Assembly (NCBI RefSeq): GCF_003609975.1
Contig: NZ_AP018400.1
Location: 1,996,501 to 2,060,500, forward strand
DNA from: Streptococcus ruminantium
Lineage (GTDB): Bacteria; Bacillota; Bacilli; Lactobacillales; Streptococcaceae
DNA length: 64,000 nt
Reading direction: 5' to 3'
Within the stretch, counting starts at the first letter, position 1. Each line of letters starts with the position of its first letter. Positions 54,997 to 63,257 of the stretch are shown in pieces. The translations under genes and the position numbers were made by a program. The notes beneath the pieces are model-generated. The model saw nothing but the letters and a program-made list of their open reading frames with translations. It was not told the origin of the DNA and made no database searches.

Positions 54997-56514
54997 TTAT
55001 TTTTTCGCAAAGCTTGCTGCTTGCTCACCAGCCTGACGACCAAATACGATGATGTCCGCCACTGCATTACCACCGATACGGTTTTGACCATGAACTCCGC
55101 CAGTTACTTCACCAGCAGCATACAAGCCAGTGATTGTTGAACCATCTGTCTTCAATACTTCAGTATTTGTATTGATCTTCACACCACCCATCGTATGGTG
55201 AACACCCGGAGCAACTTTAATAGCATGGTAAGAACCTGTGTTCAAAGCATGGTCCATACCTGATTTACGCCCAAAGGCCTCATCATTTTTATCTGCAACA
55301 GCCTTGTTCCATGTATCAAGTGTTTTTTGGAGAGCATCGGAAGAAACACCAATTTCTTTAGCCAAATCTGCAATGGTTGCACCAGTCTTCACAAGACCTT
55401 TTGCTTCATACTGAGCAATAGCCTTCACACGATCTTTCAGCGCACTATCAAAAACAACGTAGGCATAGTTTGGTTCCAAAGCATTGATAGCTGCTGAAAC
55501 TTTATCCCGTGTTTCCATTTCGTTGAAGAAACGCTCACCTTTAGAATTTACAAGAATCGCACCCTCACCACGGACTGCTTCCGTAATCAAGTAAGAAGTT
55601 TCTTGTTCGACAGTTGGGTGAATTTGGATTTGATCCATATCTACAGTCGCACCACCCTCTGATTCAGCAAGTGCGATACCATCACCAGTTGAACCTTCTT
55701 GGTTTGTCGTCACATAACCTTTAAGAGCTGGTTTGAATTTAGAAACCATATCCAAATCTGCACCGAAACCACCTGTAGCCAAGACAACTGCTTTGGCAGA
55801 AACTTTCTTAGTTTCGCCGGCAATCTTCACTTCAACACCTGTTACAGCACCGTCTTTATCTTGTAGTTTTGTAACGTCTGCATTCACAAAAATCGGAACT
55901 TTCCGTTCAACAAGATTACGATAAAGGCCATTGACCAAGTACCCTCCAACAGCTGAACCATCCGCTGGGCGGTGAGTACGTTTTTCACTCATACCACCAG
56001 TGGTAGTAAGGTTGCTAAGGGTAATCCCCATACCATCTAACCAGTCAATCGCAGGAGCCGAATGATCTACAAGGTAACGAAGTAATTCAGGATTATTTGT
56101 TCCCTTACCACCCTTGAGTGTCTCTTCATAGAATTTATCATTTGTATCCTTAATACCCTCTGCTTCTTGAAATTTCGTCTGAGAAGCATTCATCCCAGCC
56201 GATGATTTGGCAGTGTTTCCGCCAACAATAGGCATTTTTTCCAATACGACAACATTGGCGCCAGCATCTTTAGCTGAAATTGCAGCAGACATCCCCGCAC
56301 CACCAGAACCAATGACGATAACATCATAGCTATCTTTCAGCTCAGATGGATCAGTATATACTTTTTCAGATGCACCCGATACAGCCTCTTCTTTTGAGGA
56401 AGATGTTGTTGCAGACGAAGATGTCTTAGCCTTCTCTGACTTTCCTCCACATGCTACTAAAAACACTACAGCAAGTAGACTCATCAATAAGCCTAACCAA
56501 GCCTTCTTTTTCAT
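54997..56514 (-). CDS. Lipid-anchored FAD flavoprotein, flavocytochrome c/fumarate reductase type
   Basis: 505 residues. Lipoprotein signal with Cys22 (FLVACGG), Ser/Thr linker to about 60, then FAD-binding VIVIGSGGAGMSAAISAKDA, and the fumarate-reductase/succinate-dehydrogenase flavoprotein capping domain with MGGVKINTNTEVL and GLYAAGEVTGGVHGQNRIGG. Related extracytoplasmic reductases use fumarate, urocanate or acrylate derivatives and take electrons from a flavin shuttle; many carry a covalent-FMN domain, absent here. Single-gene unit with own promoter and terminator. Confidence 0.85.
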   Translation of the reverse strand: MKKKAWLGLLMSLLAVVFLVACGGKSEKAKTSSSATTSSSKEEAVSGASEKVYTDPSELKDSYDVIVIGSGGAGMSAAISAKDAGANVVVLEKMPIVGGNTAKSSAGMNASQTKFQEAEGIKDTNDKFYEETLKGGKGTNNPELLRYLVDHSAPAIDWLDGMGITLSNLTTTGGMSEKRTHRPADGSAVGGYLVNGLYRNLVERKVPIFVNADVTKLQDKDGAVTGVEVKIAGETKKVSAKAVVLATGGFGADLDMVSKFKPALKGYVTTNQEGSTGDGIALAESEGGATVDMDQIQIHPTVEQETSYLITEAVRGEGAILVNSKGERFFNEMETRDKVSAAINALEPNYAYVVFDSALKDRVKAIAQYEAKGLVKTGATIADLAKEIGVSSDALQKTLDTWNKAVADKNDEAFGRKSGMDHALNTGSYHAIKVAPGVHHTMGGVKINTNTEVLKTDGSTITGLYAAGEVTGGVHGQNRIGGNAVADIIVFGRQAGEQAASFAKK

Positions 56515-56545
56515 GGTAAACCTCCAATTTTTATCTTACTCTAGT

Positions 56546-56574
56546 ATTATACAAGATTGTGAAATGTTTTTCAA
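56546..56574 (-). promoter_or_regulatory. Promoter of the flavoprotein gene
   Basis: Minus strand: TTGAAA (56574-56569), 17-base spacer, TATAAT (56551-56546), 32 bases before the ATG. Confidence 0.75.
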
Positions 56575-56842
56575 TGTATTTTGAAAGTTTTTTCACAAAC
56601 TTGCATCATTAAAGTATGTCCCTGTTAAATATCTGTGCACATTTAGAAGCATGGAGTTGATGTTTTGTCTACTTCTGCTTGATATTATAATCTGAAGCAT
56701 AAACATAAGGGCGGAATGATTCTAAGAGTAAACAATTTTCTCTACAACACAAAACTAAAAAGTCAGAATCCCACTAAAGTGCGAGTTTCTAACTTTTTTT
56801 GTGAAACCTTTGGGATTAAAATAACCACCCAAATGGCATCTA
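56575..56842. other. Intergenic region with shared terminator hairpin
   Basis: AAAAAGTCAGAATCCCAC (about 56756-56773) pairs imperfectly with GTGCGAGTTTCTAACTTTTT (56779-56799), giving T runs on both strands. It would end the small peptide/regulator transcript. No other gene. Confidence 0.6.
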
Positions 56843-56938
56843 TCATTTTCCAACAACTGGTGGAATCAAGAGGACTGCAAATAATAAGGAACTGGTACAT
56901 AGTAATCCCGCAATAAACCAATATCTTAATCTTTTCAT
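56843..56938 (-). CDS. 31-residue hydrophobic peptide, candidate RRNPP signalling pro-peptide
   Basis: ATG at 56938 overlaps the regulator stop (ATGA) with AGGAGAATTGAA as ribosome site. The product is MKRLRYWFIAGLLCTSSLLF followed by AVLLIPPVVGK: basic start, one hydrophobic export segment and a short C-terminal tail. PlcR/PapR, NprR/NprX, TprA/PhrA and Rgg/SHP pairs share exactly this layout: a small exported peptide gene next to an XRE/TPR regulator, the mature peptide being the last 5-10 residues. The sequence itself matches no peptide I know. Confidence 0.7.
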   Translation of the reverse strand: MKRLRYWFIAGLLCTSSLLFAVLLIPPVVGK

Positions 56939-57789
56939 TTCAATTCTCCTTTAATCTGTTCTCGCATTGATTCAGCTGCAATTCTTACCAAATCATCATT
57001 TTCAATCTGATAAACAGCAATCGCTTGTTCTAACACAGATAGAGCTTCTCTTGGTAAACCCTTAGCATAAAGAATATTAGCTCTTAAAAGCAAAGTATGG
57101 CCTAACAAATATAAACTGTGATGTTCTCTCTGTAAGTTCAAACTTTGATTTCCATGAATTAAAGCCTCATCATACCTTTCAGCTAGGACAAGAGTTCTGG
57201 AAAATCCATAAAGAAAATGGAGCTGCTGCTGAATTTCAAATGCTTGACGATAATGAGGCAAGATGCTTTCAGAAATGGAAATAGCCTCTTCAAATTTCCC
57301 TATTTCTGAATACAAAGTTCCCAACATCGTTCCAGCACGTAGACGCAAAACCTCATCCTCTGCTTCATGAAACAGAGTAAAAAACTCTTCAATGGCTTCC
57401 TGAACATCTCCCTGCTTTCCATAATAAATCATGGCTTGCATGTATTTGAAATATTCCCGTTCCTGACGCGTAACCTGATTCTTATTTGTAACTTTAATAA
57501 TGTAGGCTAGTGTATCATAGTCTCTTTTGTACAAGAGATTTCGGATTTCAGCAGTGTAAAAGCGATTGCTCCCTTCCATATTTTCCTGAAAAAACTCCTG
57601 AACGTAGTAGGGATCAATTTTTAACTTTTTAACCAAAGCATCAAATAGTTCGACTGATGTACTAACTTCTGCTTTTTCAATTTTACTGATGAGAGCTTGG
57701 GTACAAATACCCTCTGATAATTTTTTTTGGGTCCAACCCTTTTCTTTTCGTTTATTTTGAATTAAACGAGCAATCTTTTCTCTCATCAT
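56935..57789 (-). CDS. XRE/TPR transcriptional regulator, RRNPP type
   Basis: 284 residues. Helix-turn-helix at 5-60 (IARLIQNKRKEKGWTQKKLSEGICTQALISKIE), then an all-helical repeat domain (about 75-280) of TPR type as in PlcR, Rgg and TprA. Such proteins bind an imported short peptide in the TPR groove. The small ORF overlapping its stop codon is the natural partner. An ABC exporter gene lies upstream on the same strand. Start ATG-ATG at 57789; the second is equally possible. Confidence 0.82.
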   Translation of the reverse strand: MMREKIARLIQNKRKEKGWTQKKLSEGICTQALISKIEKAEVSTSVELFDALVKKLKIDPYYVQEFFQENMEGSNRFYTAEIRNLLYKRDYDTLAYIIKVTNKNQVTRQEREYFKYMQAMIYYGKQGDVQEAIEEFFTLFHEAEDEVLRLRAGTMLGTLYSEIGKFEEAISISESILPHYRQAFEIQQQLHFLYGFSRTLVLAERYDEALIHGNQSLNLQREHHSLYLLGHTLLLRANILYAKGLPREALSVLEQAIAVYQIENDDLVRIAAESMREQIKGELK

Positions 57790-57899
57790 CTCTACCTGTC
57801 TTGCTGTTATTTATTTCATTATAACACGAATCTGGGCGAAAAGATTTTGTATCATCTATTTGATTGCTCTTCCATTCGTTATTTTATTCAGAATTAAAT

Positions 57900-59501
57900 T
57901 TATACTTTAGTCATTGACTCGATAACCACTTGTCCATTTCTTAATTCCCAGACTTGATTGTAAAGCATCTTATCCGATTCACTATAATGATGTGCAATTT
58001 CAATAAGTGTAATATCCATTTCCAATAGCATTTTTCGGATATGCTCAGCAATCTTCTTATCCAAAGAAGCAGAAAATTCATCCACCAAAAGGATATTGTA
58101 CTGTCTTATCAAAACTCTAGCGATAGCTAGCCTTGCTCGCTCACCTCCTGACAACTCTTCCCCGTTATTGCCAACTGAAAAATCCAAACCTCGTTTCATT
58201 ACAAGCTCACCTAGGCCAACTCGTTTCAAAGCACTGATAAGCTCATCTTCTAGAAATTCTTCCCCAAGCGTCACATTAAAGCGTAGTGTATCATCAAATA
58301 GTACAATCTCTTGTGGGATATAGCCAATCGTCGCATATAAGTCGTCTTGAGAAAACTCACCTAATACACAATTGTCTAAACGAATTGTTCCGCTGATAGG
58401 ATCTATCTCTCTAAAAATAGTTTCAAAAAGGCTAGATTTCCCCGCACCAGACTCCCCCATTAAAAGGATCTTATCATTTTTCTTAACCTTAGCATTTAGT
58501 GTGTATAAAGGTTGTTCATGTCCAATCGCGCTATTTTCAAAAGAGAACTGATTAACTGCCCTCTTCTTGCCTGTTGAACGAGGAGGTAAGCTGTTCTTCT
58601 CTAAATATCTTTCTACCTTATGTTTGATGGGCTTTGCAGCATTGATATTATTCCAGTAGTTAAGGGCATTTTCTAAAGGACTTAGGACTCTATCACTTGC
58701 TAAAAAGACAGCAACAAGTCCACCGACACTAACTTTACCCTCGACCGCCAACCATCCTCCCAAGGCAAATGGTAGTAAACCTGCAACTCCTCCAGCAACC
58801 CCTAATACCAGATTGATCCAATTACGAATAAGTCCCAATCTATAGCAACTCTGCTCAGCCTTATTTAAGGATTTTATAAAACGCTCTAGAAAATAAGAAC
58901 TTCTTTGATAATGTTTAATAGTTGAGATAGCTCGCAAATTTTCATTCACTTCCCTGATAAAATTCTCATTGGCTTCACTTGAGACTTCACTTGATTTTTT
59001 GATCATTTTAGAAAAAAACTGAGGAAGAACTATCGGAAGAAAAGAAAATCCGATAAATATGGAGGATACCTGCCAACTAATTGTAAAAATATAAATTGCA
59101 GAAACCGCAGAAAACCAGATACAATAGATTAGTTTGATCCAAGAGTCTAAATAATCACTTTGCAAGGTAGCAATATCATGATACAGCATGTTTTGGATTG
59201 TTTCAGTTACCTGACGGCTTGTAAAAGTTCGCTTAAAAACTGCCAACTTTACTTTTTCAGAGAAATAAATGAGTGCCTTATCGTTAAAAACTTGCCATAA
59301 ACAATATGTTCCTTTCAATAAGATATAACCTGACATACCATATAGGCAGACCTTAAGCAATCCCTGTAAGTCCCCACTTTGAATATTTTCTATGATGCCG
59401 CTTACCATAACAGGTATGACGAGAGTGTCTAAACCCGTTAATAGAGCAAAAAACAAAGCTGCACCAATATATCTATTGTTGAAATACTGTGTTAATCTCA
59501 T
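57900..59501 (-). CDS. ABC exporter, fused membrane and ATPase domains
   Basis: 533 residues: six-helix exporter domain (about 10-300), ATPase with Walker A GESGAGKSS, signature LSGGERARLAIARVL, Walker B ILLVDEFSASLD. No peptidase domain. Type found with lanthipeptide and other small-peptide loci. Start overlaps the preceding frame by 4 bases, so it was part of an operon with it. A diverged relative of the 4.2-5.9 kb transporter only at domain level. Confidence 0.82.
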   Translation of the reverse strand: MRLTQYFNNRYIGAALFFALLTGLDTLVIPVMVSGIIENIQSGDLQGLLKVCLYGMSGYILLKGTYCLWQVFNDKALIYFSEKVKLAVFKRTFTSRQVTETIQNMLYHDIATLQSDYLDSWIKLIYCIWFSAVSAIYIFTISWQVSSIFIGFSFLPIVLPQFFSKMIKKSSEVSSEANENFIREVNENLRAISTIKHYQRSSYFLERFIKSLNKAEQSCYRLGLIRNWINLVLGVAGGVAGLLPFALGGWLAVEGKVSVGGLVAVFLASDRVLSPLENALNYWNNINAAKPIKHKVERYLEKNSLPPRSTGKKRAVNQFSFENSAIGHEQPLYTLNAKVKKNDKILLMGESGAGKSSLFETIFREIDPISGTIRLDNCVLGEFSQDDLYATIGYIPQEIVLFDDTLRFNVTLGEEFLEDELISALKRVGLGELVMKRGLDFSVGNNGEELSGGERARLAIARVLIRQYNILLVDEFSASLDKKIAEHIRKMLLEMDITLIEIAHHYSESDKMLYNQVWELRNGQVVIESMTKV

Positions 59502-59893
59502 GATAACTCCTTATCTAAAGTGAAAAAATAGCTTGGGACAATGATGTTTTCTGTTTTGAATACATGGTATCTTTTCAAAACAAGAAGGATCCCTGAAGTA
59601 CCAGTAGTTAAATCAGCTAACCACGAACAAAGAAGAAAGCTTACATCCACCCTACTTACAATGAATACTTTTGAGTCCTTAATCCCCATCAATTTTATCC
59701 ATTTGATAAGTATGGATTGTATGTTTATAACTACTACTGTTACATAATCCTCCGCGGAAAATAAGCAAATTTGCACCAGCTTCCTTTCGAGACAATTTTT
59801 AAATTGTGCAATACTGACATATCGGATTCCTATTTCTTCTGGCTTTTTAGGATGATTCAATATTATATCTTTTCTTATTTTATGTAAACACAT
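59498..59893 (-). pseudogene. Degenerate open frame, possible lanthionine synthetase C-terminal remnant
   Basis: 131-codon frame coupled (ATGA) to the ABC exporter. Residues about 88-110, SWLADLTTGTSGILLVLKRY, resemble the last LanC-like motif of class III lanthionine synthetases (D-x-x-x-G-x-x-G-I-L-L-x-L). The first 60 residues look unrelated and no start with ribosome site is convincing, so I treat it as a truncated, rearranged remnant. This identification rests on one short motif. Confidence 0.35.
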
Positions 59894-60022
59894 TTTATAA
59901 CAAATTCCACCTTTTTTATTTAAATATAATTATTTTGATATTTTTTAGCAAAAAACATTGCATCCATTCCTCTTCAAACTTACAAAATGTGTTATAACAT
60001 ATTGCAATCTCAACCATAGTAA
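59894..60022. other. AT-rich spacer of the eroded island
   Basis: Part of the gap between the degenerate frame and rpsD; no gene seen before the integrase remnant. Confidence 0.4.
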
Positions 60023-60244
60023 GCACTCAAAAATACCAAATCAATATGCCACAATATCGGATTCCACGGTTTCCGCCATACCCACGCCAGTTTACTCCTT
60101 AACTCTGGCATACCTTACAAGGAACTTCAGCATAGGCTAGGCCATTCGACCTTATCCATGACCATGGATATTTATAGTCACCTCTCAAAAGAGAACGCAA
60201 AAAAAGCCGTCTCGCTTTACAAAACAGCACTCAAAGCCCTCTAG
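60023..60244 (+). pseudogene. C-terminal remnant of a tyrosine integrase
   Basis: The plus-strand frame ending at the TAG at 60242 reads GFHGFRHTHASLLLNSG, then IPYKELQHRLGHSTLSM and TMDIYSHLSKENAKKA. These are box II of phage/ICE integrases: catalytic HGFR and GH pairs, and the nucleophile Tyr in DIYSHL. The frame is closed by a stop just before 60023, so the catalytic first half is missing. It lies 95 bases from the rpsD 3' end, a likely former attachment region. Confidence 0.8.
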
Positions 60245-60339
60245 GGGGGAGCAAAAAGGTAAGCAAACCCAGAAATCAACCATTTAAGACAAAGCAAAAA
60301 GCCCACTGTTGTAGGCTTTCTACGATATAAAATCTTATC

Positions 60340-60951
60340 TTAAAGCATTTTGTTGTAGAATTCTACGACAAGAGCTTCGTTGATCTCTGGGTTGATTTCA
60401 TCACGTTCTGGCAAGCGAGTCAATGAACCTTCAAGTTTTTCAGCATCAAACGATACGAAAGCTGGACGACCAAGAGTTGCTTCAACAGCTTCAAGGATAG
60501 CTGGAACTTTGATTGATTTCTCACGAACTGAGATAGTTTGACCAACTTCTACACGGAATGATGGAATATCAACACGTTTACCATCAACAAGAATATGACC
60601 ATGGTTTACGAATTGACGAGCTTGACGACGAGTAGTTGCAAGACCAAGACGGTAAACTACATTGTCCAAACGACGCTCCAAAAGAAGCATAAAGTTGAAA
60701 CCAAGAGTACCTTGCTTGATTTTAGTAGCTTGTACGAACAAGTTACGGAACTGTTTCTCACCCAAACCGTAAGAAAAACGCAATTTTTGCTTTTCAGCTA
60801 ATTGCAAACCGTATTCTGACAACTTGCTACGGTTGTTTGGTCCATGTTGACCTGGTACGTAGTTACGACGTGCCAATTCTTTACCTGTACCTGTCAATGA
60901 CAAGCCAAGACGACGAGCTTGTTTCCAAGATGGTCCTGTATAACGTGACAT
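60340..60951 (-). CDS. rpsD: 30S ribosomal protein S4
   Basis: 203 residues, full length: [22 protein letters not shown] at the start, S4 RNA-binding domain [32 protein letters not shown] at about 92-123. A primary 16S rRNA binder. Ribosome site AGGAGGACATTATT. Monocistronic with a long leader. Confidence 0.97.
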   Translation of the reverse strand: MSRYTGPSWKQARRLGLSLTGTGKELARRNYVPGQHGPNNRSKLSEYGLQLAEKQKLRFSYGLGEKQFRNLFVQATKIKQGTLGFNFMLLLERRLDNVVYRLGLATTRRQARQFVNHGHILVDGKRVDIPSFRVEVGQTISVREKSIKVPAILEAVEATLGRPAFVSFDAEKLEGSLTRLPERDEINPEINEALVVEFYNKML

Positions 60952-61105
60952 AATAATGTCCTCCTAAAAATAATACTATTTGTAGGAAATAACGTCTTAG
61001 ACAAACCTAATTCGTGCAGCTTGCCTTCGCCCAAACAGCAAAGGTTACTGGTATTGCAGACAAGCTGTTGACGAGCTTTATTTTGTCCTGCTGCTATTTC
61101 ACACG
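60952..61105 (-). promoter_or_regulatory. Structured rpsD leader
   Basis: About 150 nt between the promoter and the start codon with self-complementary stretches (AACAGCTTGTCTGCA against GCAAGCTGCACG, and CAGTAACC/CTTTGCTGTTTG-type pairings). S4 represses its own mRNA through such leaders in Firmicutes; the structure class was not tested. Confidence 0.5.
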
Positions 61106-61111
61106 ACCTTT

Positions 61112-61140
61112 AGTATAACACAAAAAAAAGGCTCTGTAAA
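61112..61140 (-). promoter_or_regulatory. rpsD promoter
   Basis: Minus strand: TTTACA (61140-61135), 17-base spacer, TATACT (61117-61112). Confidence 0.8.
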
Positions 61141-61154
61141 GCCCTTTTCATTCT

Positions 61155-61406
61155 CTAATCCAAATAGTGAATTAAAATCTTCTCTGTTAAAATATCAGAG
61201 TAAGTATAAGATTCCACAAAAGTATTATTGGGATCTTCAAATTCAACGATAAAGAGTGACTGGTAAACCTCCACAATGCGCCCTTGTTTATTCTTTTCAC
61301 GTTTACGGCCATTCTCAAGCGTTAACTCTACAATTTGACCCTCATGATCCTTAATATCTTGCTTGATTTGCTTCATCTTAGCAACATCTGTAAATGCATC
61401 GCTCAT
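61155..61406 (-). CDS. veg: Veg family protein
   Basis: 83 residues: short helix then an SH3-like beta barrel (HEGQIVELTLENGRKREKNKQG, LFIVEFEDP). Veg of Bacillus stimulates biofilm formation; its exact role in streptococci is unclear. 4 bases after the dnaC stop, same strand. Confidence 0.87.
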   Translation of the reverse strand: MSDAFTDVAKMKQIKQDIKDHEGQIVELTLENGRKREKNKQGRIVEVYQSLFIVEFEDPNNTFVESYTYSDILTEKILIHYLD

Positions 61407-61409
61407 TCT

Positions 61410-62765
61410 CTATCCATCCTCTCTCTTGGAAATACTTGCAAATTTATTGTACTCTTTTTGGAACATGAGTTCCACGGTACCACGTGCACCCGAACGGTTT
61501 TTTTCAATAATGACTTCAACCGTATTATTCGGAATACCTCCGTTTTCCTGCTCTCCACGTTCATAATAGTCATCACGATAAAGAAATGCAACAATGTCTG
61601 CATCCTGCTCGATAGATCCCGACTCACGAATATCCGATAAGACAGGACGTTTATCCTGACGTTGCTCAACGCCACGAGAAAGCTGACTAAGAGCGATAAC
61701 AGGCACTTTCAATTCCTTAGCCAGAATTTTTAACTGACGGGAAATCTCTGAAACCTCTTGTTGACGATTTTCACGACCTGTCCCAGTAATCAGCTGAAGG
61801 TAGTCAATCAAAATTAAGCCAAGATTCCCAGTCTCCTGTGCTAATTTTCTAGAACGAGACCGAATTTCTGTAATTTTAATCCCCGGTGTATCATCAATAT
61901 AAATACTAGCTCTAGCTAAATTTGCCTGAGCCACCATATACTTATTCCATTCTTCCTGAGTCAAGTGTCCCGTACGAATGGACCGCGAATTGATAACTCC
62001 CTCCGATGCCAACATACGATCAACCAAACTTTCCGCACCCATCTCCAAAGAAAAGATAGCCACAGTCAACCCTAATTTTGTCCCAATATTCTGAGCAATA
62101 TTGAGGGCAAAAGCTGTCTTACCAACTGCAGGACGAGCTGCTAGAATGATCAACTCTTCCTCATGAAGCCCTGTTGTCATAGCATCTAAAGCCGGATAAC
62201 CTGTTGCAATACCTGTGATCTCAGAAGTCTGCTTAGCACGAGTTTCAAGGCTATCAAAATTCACGTTCAAAACGTCATCAATCCGCTTGAAACCGCTGCG
62301 ACTAGTACCCTCACTGACATCAATTAAGGCCTTTTCTGCATTAGCAATAATATCATCCGAACCATCTGCTCCTTCATAAGCCTGGTTCACCGCATCTGTC
62401 AAATGAGCAATCAACTTACGAAGGTTTGATTTTTCCGCAACAATCTTGGCATAAAATTCTGCATTGGCCGCAGTTGGCACAGAGCTAATAATCTCTGCCA
62501 AATAACTTAAGCCACCAATATTTTCCAAGTTACCATGATTCACTAAATAATTGCGCATGGTGGTTGCATCAATCGCCTCATTCTTATCAGAAAGTGCAAT
62601 CATAGCTTTAAAAATAAGCTTATGAGCATGCTTGAAAAAGTCTTCAGCCTCAATGTATTCACGGACAAAGACCAATTTACCTTCATCTAAGAAAATTGCA
62701 CCTAGAACCGACTGTTCAGCTAAAATATCCTGAGGTTGAACCCGTAACTCTTCTAACTCTGCCAA
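61410..62765 (-). CDS. dnaC: Replicative DNA helicase (DnaB-type)
   Basis: 451 residues: N-terminal primase-interacting domain (PQDILAEQSVLGAIFLDE), linker, RecA-like helicase domain with Walker A AARPAVGKTAFA near 204-215, Walker B LILIDYLQLI, and SLEMGAESL/ LSQLSRGVE motifs. Hexameric fork helicase, called DnaC in Bacillus and DnaB in most bacteria. Follows rplI by 29 bases. Confidence 0.96.
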   Translation of the reverse strand: MAELEELRVQPQDILAEQSVLGAIFLDEGKLVFVREYIEAEDFFKHAHKLIFKAMIALSDKNEAIDATTMRNYLVNHGNLENIGGLSYLAEIISSVPTAANAEFYAKIVAEKSNLRKLIAHLTDAVNQAYEGADGSDDIIANAEKALIDVSEGTSRSGFKRIDDVLNVNFDSLETRAKQTSEITGIATGYPALDAMTTGLHEEELIILAARPAVGKTAFALNIAQNIGTKLGLTVAIFSLEMGAESLVDRMLASEGVINSRSIRTGHLTQEEWNKYMVAQANLARASIYIDDTPGIKITEIRSRSRKLAQETGNLGLILIDYLQLITGTGRENRQQEVSEISRQLKILAKELKVPVIALSQLSRGVEQRQDKRPVLSDIRESGSIEQDADIVAFLYRDDYYERGEQENGGIPNNTVEVIIEKNRSGARGTVELMFQKEYNKFASISKREDG

Positions 62766-62794
62766 GACTTCTACCTCCTCACTGACTATTGGGC

Positions 62795-63247
62795 TTAAGC
62801 CTCTTTAATACTTAAATGAATAATGCCAATTACATCTTGGTAAATCTTAACTGGTACATCAATTAAACCAAGCGCACGAATCGGATGATCCAGTTGAATA
62901 TGTCGCTTATCTACTTTGATACCAAATTGTTTTTCTAACTCCTCGGCAATCTTCTTACTGGTGATAGAGCCAAAGGTACGACCATCTGGTCCAACTTTTT
63001 CGATAAATTTTACTAAAGTCGCTTCTTCAGCTAGTCTAGCCTTAATACTTTCTGCTTCAGCCATCATCTCCGCATGCGCCTTTTCCTTGGATTTTTCTTG
63101 ACCACGAAGAGCACTAATTGCCTGATTGGTCGCCTCTTTCGCCAAATTTTTCTTAATCAAGAAATTTTGGGCGTAACCAGTGGGAACTTCCTTGATTTCT
63201 CCCTTCTTTCCTTGACCTTTTACATCTGCTAAAAAGATTACTTTCAT
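62795..63247 (-). CDS. rplI: 50S ribosomal protein L9
   Basis: 150 residues, full length: [21 protein letters not shown], the L9 signature [13 protein letters not shown], long connecting helix and C-terminal domain. 10 bases after gdpP, in the conserved gdpP-rplI-dnaC order. Confidence 0.96.
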   Translation of the reverse strand: MKVIFLADVKGQGKKGEIKEVPTGYAQNFLIKKNLAKEATNQAISALRGQEKSKEKAHAEMMAEAESIKARLAEEATLVKFIEKVGPDGRTFGSITSKKIAEELEKQFGIKVDKRHIQLDHPIRALGLIDVPVKIYQDVIGIIHLSIKEA

Positions 63248-63257
63248 ATTCTATCCT

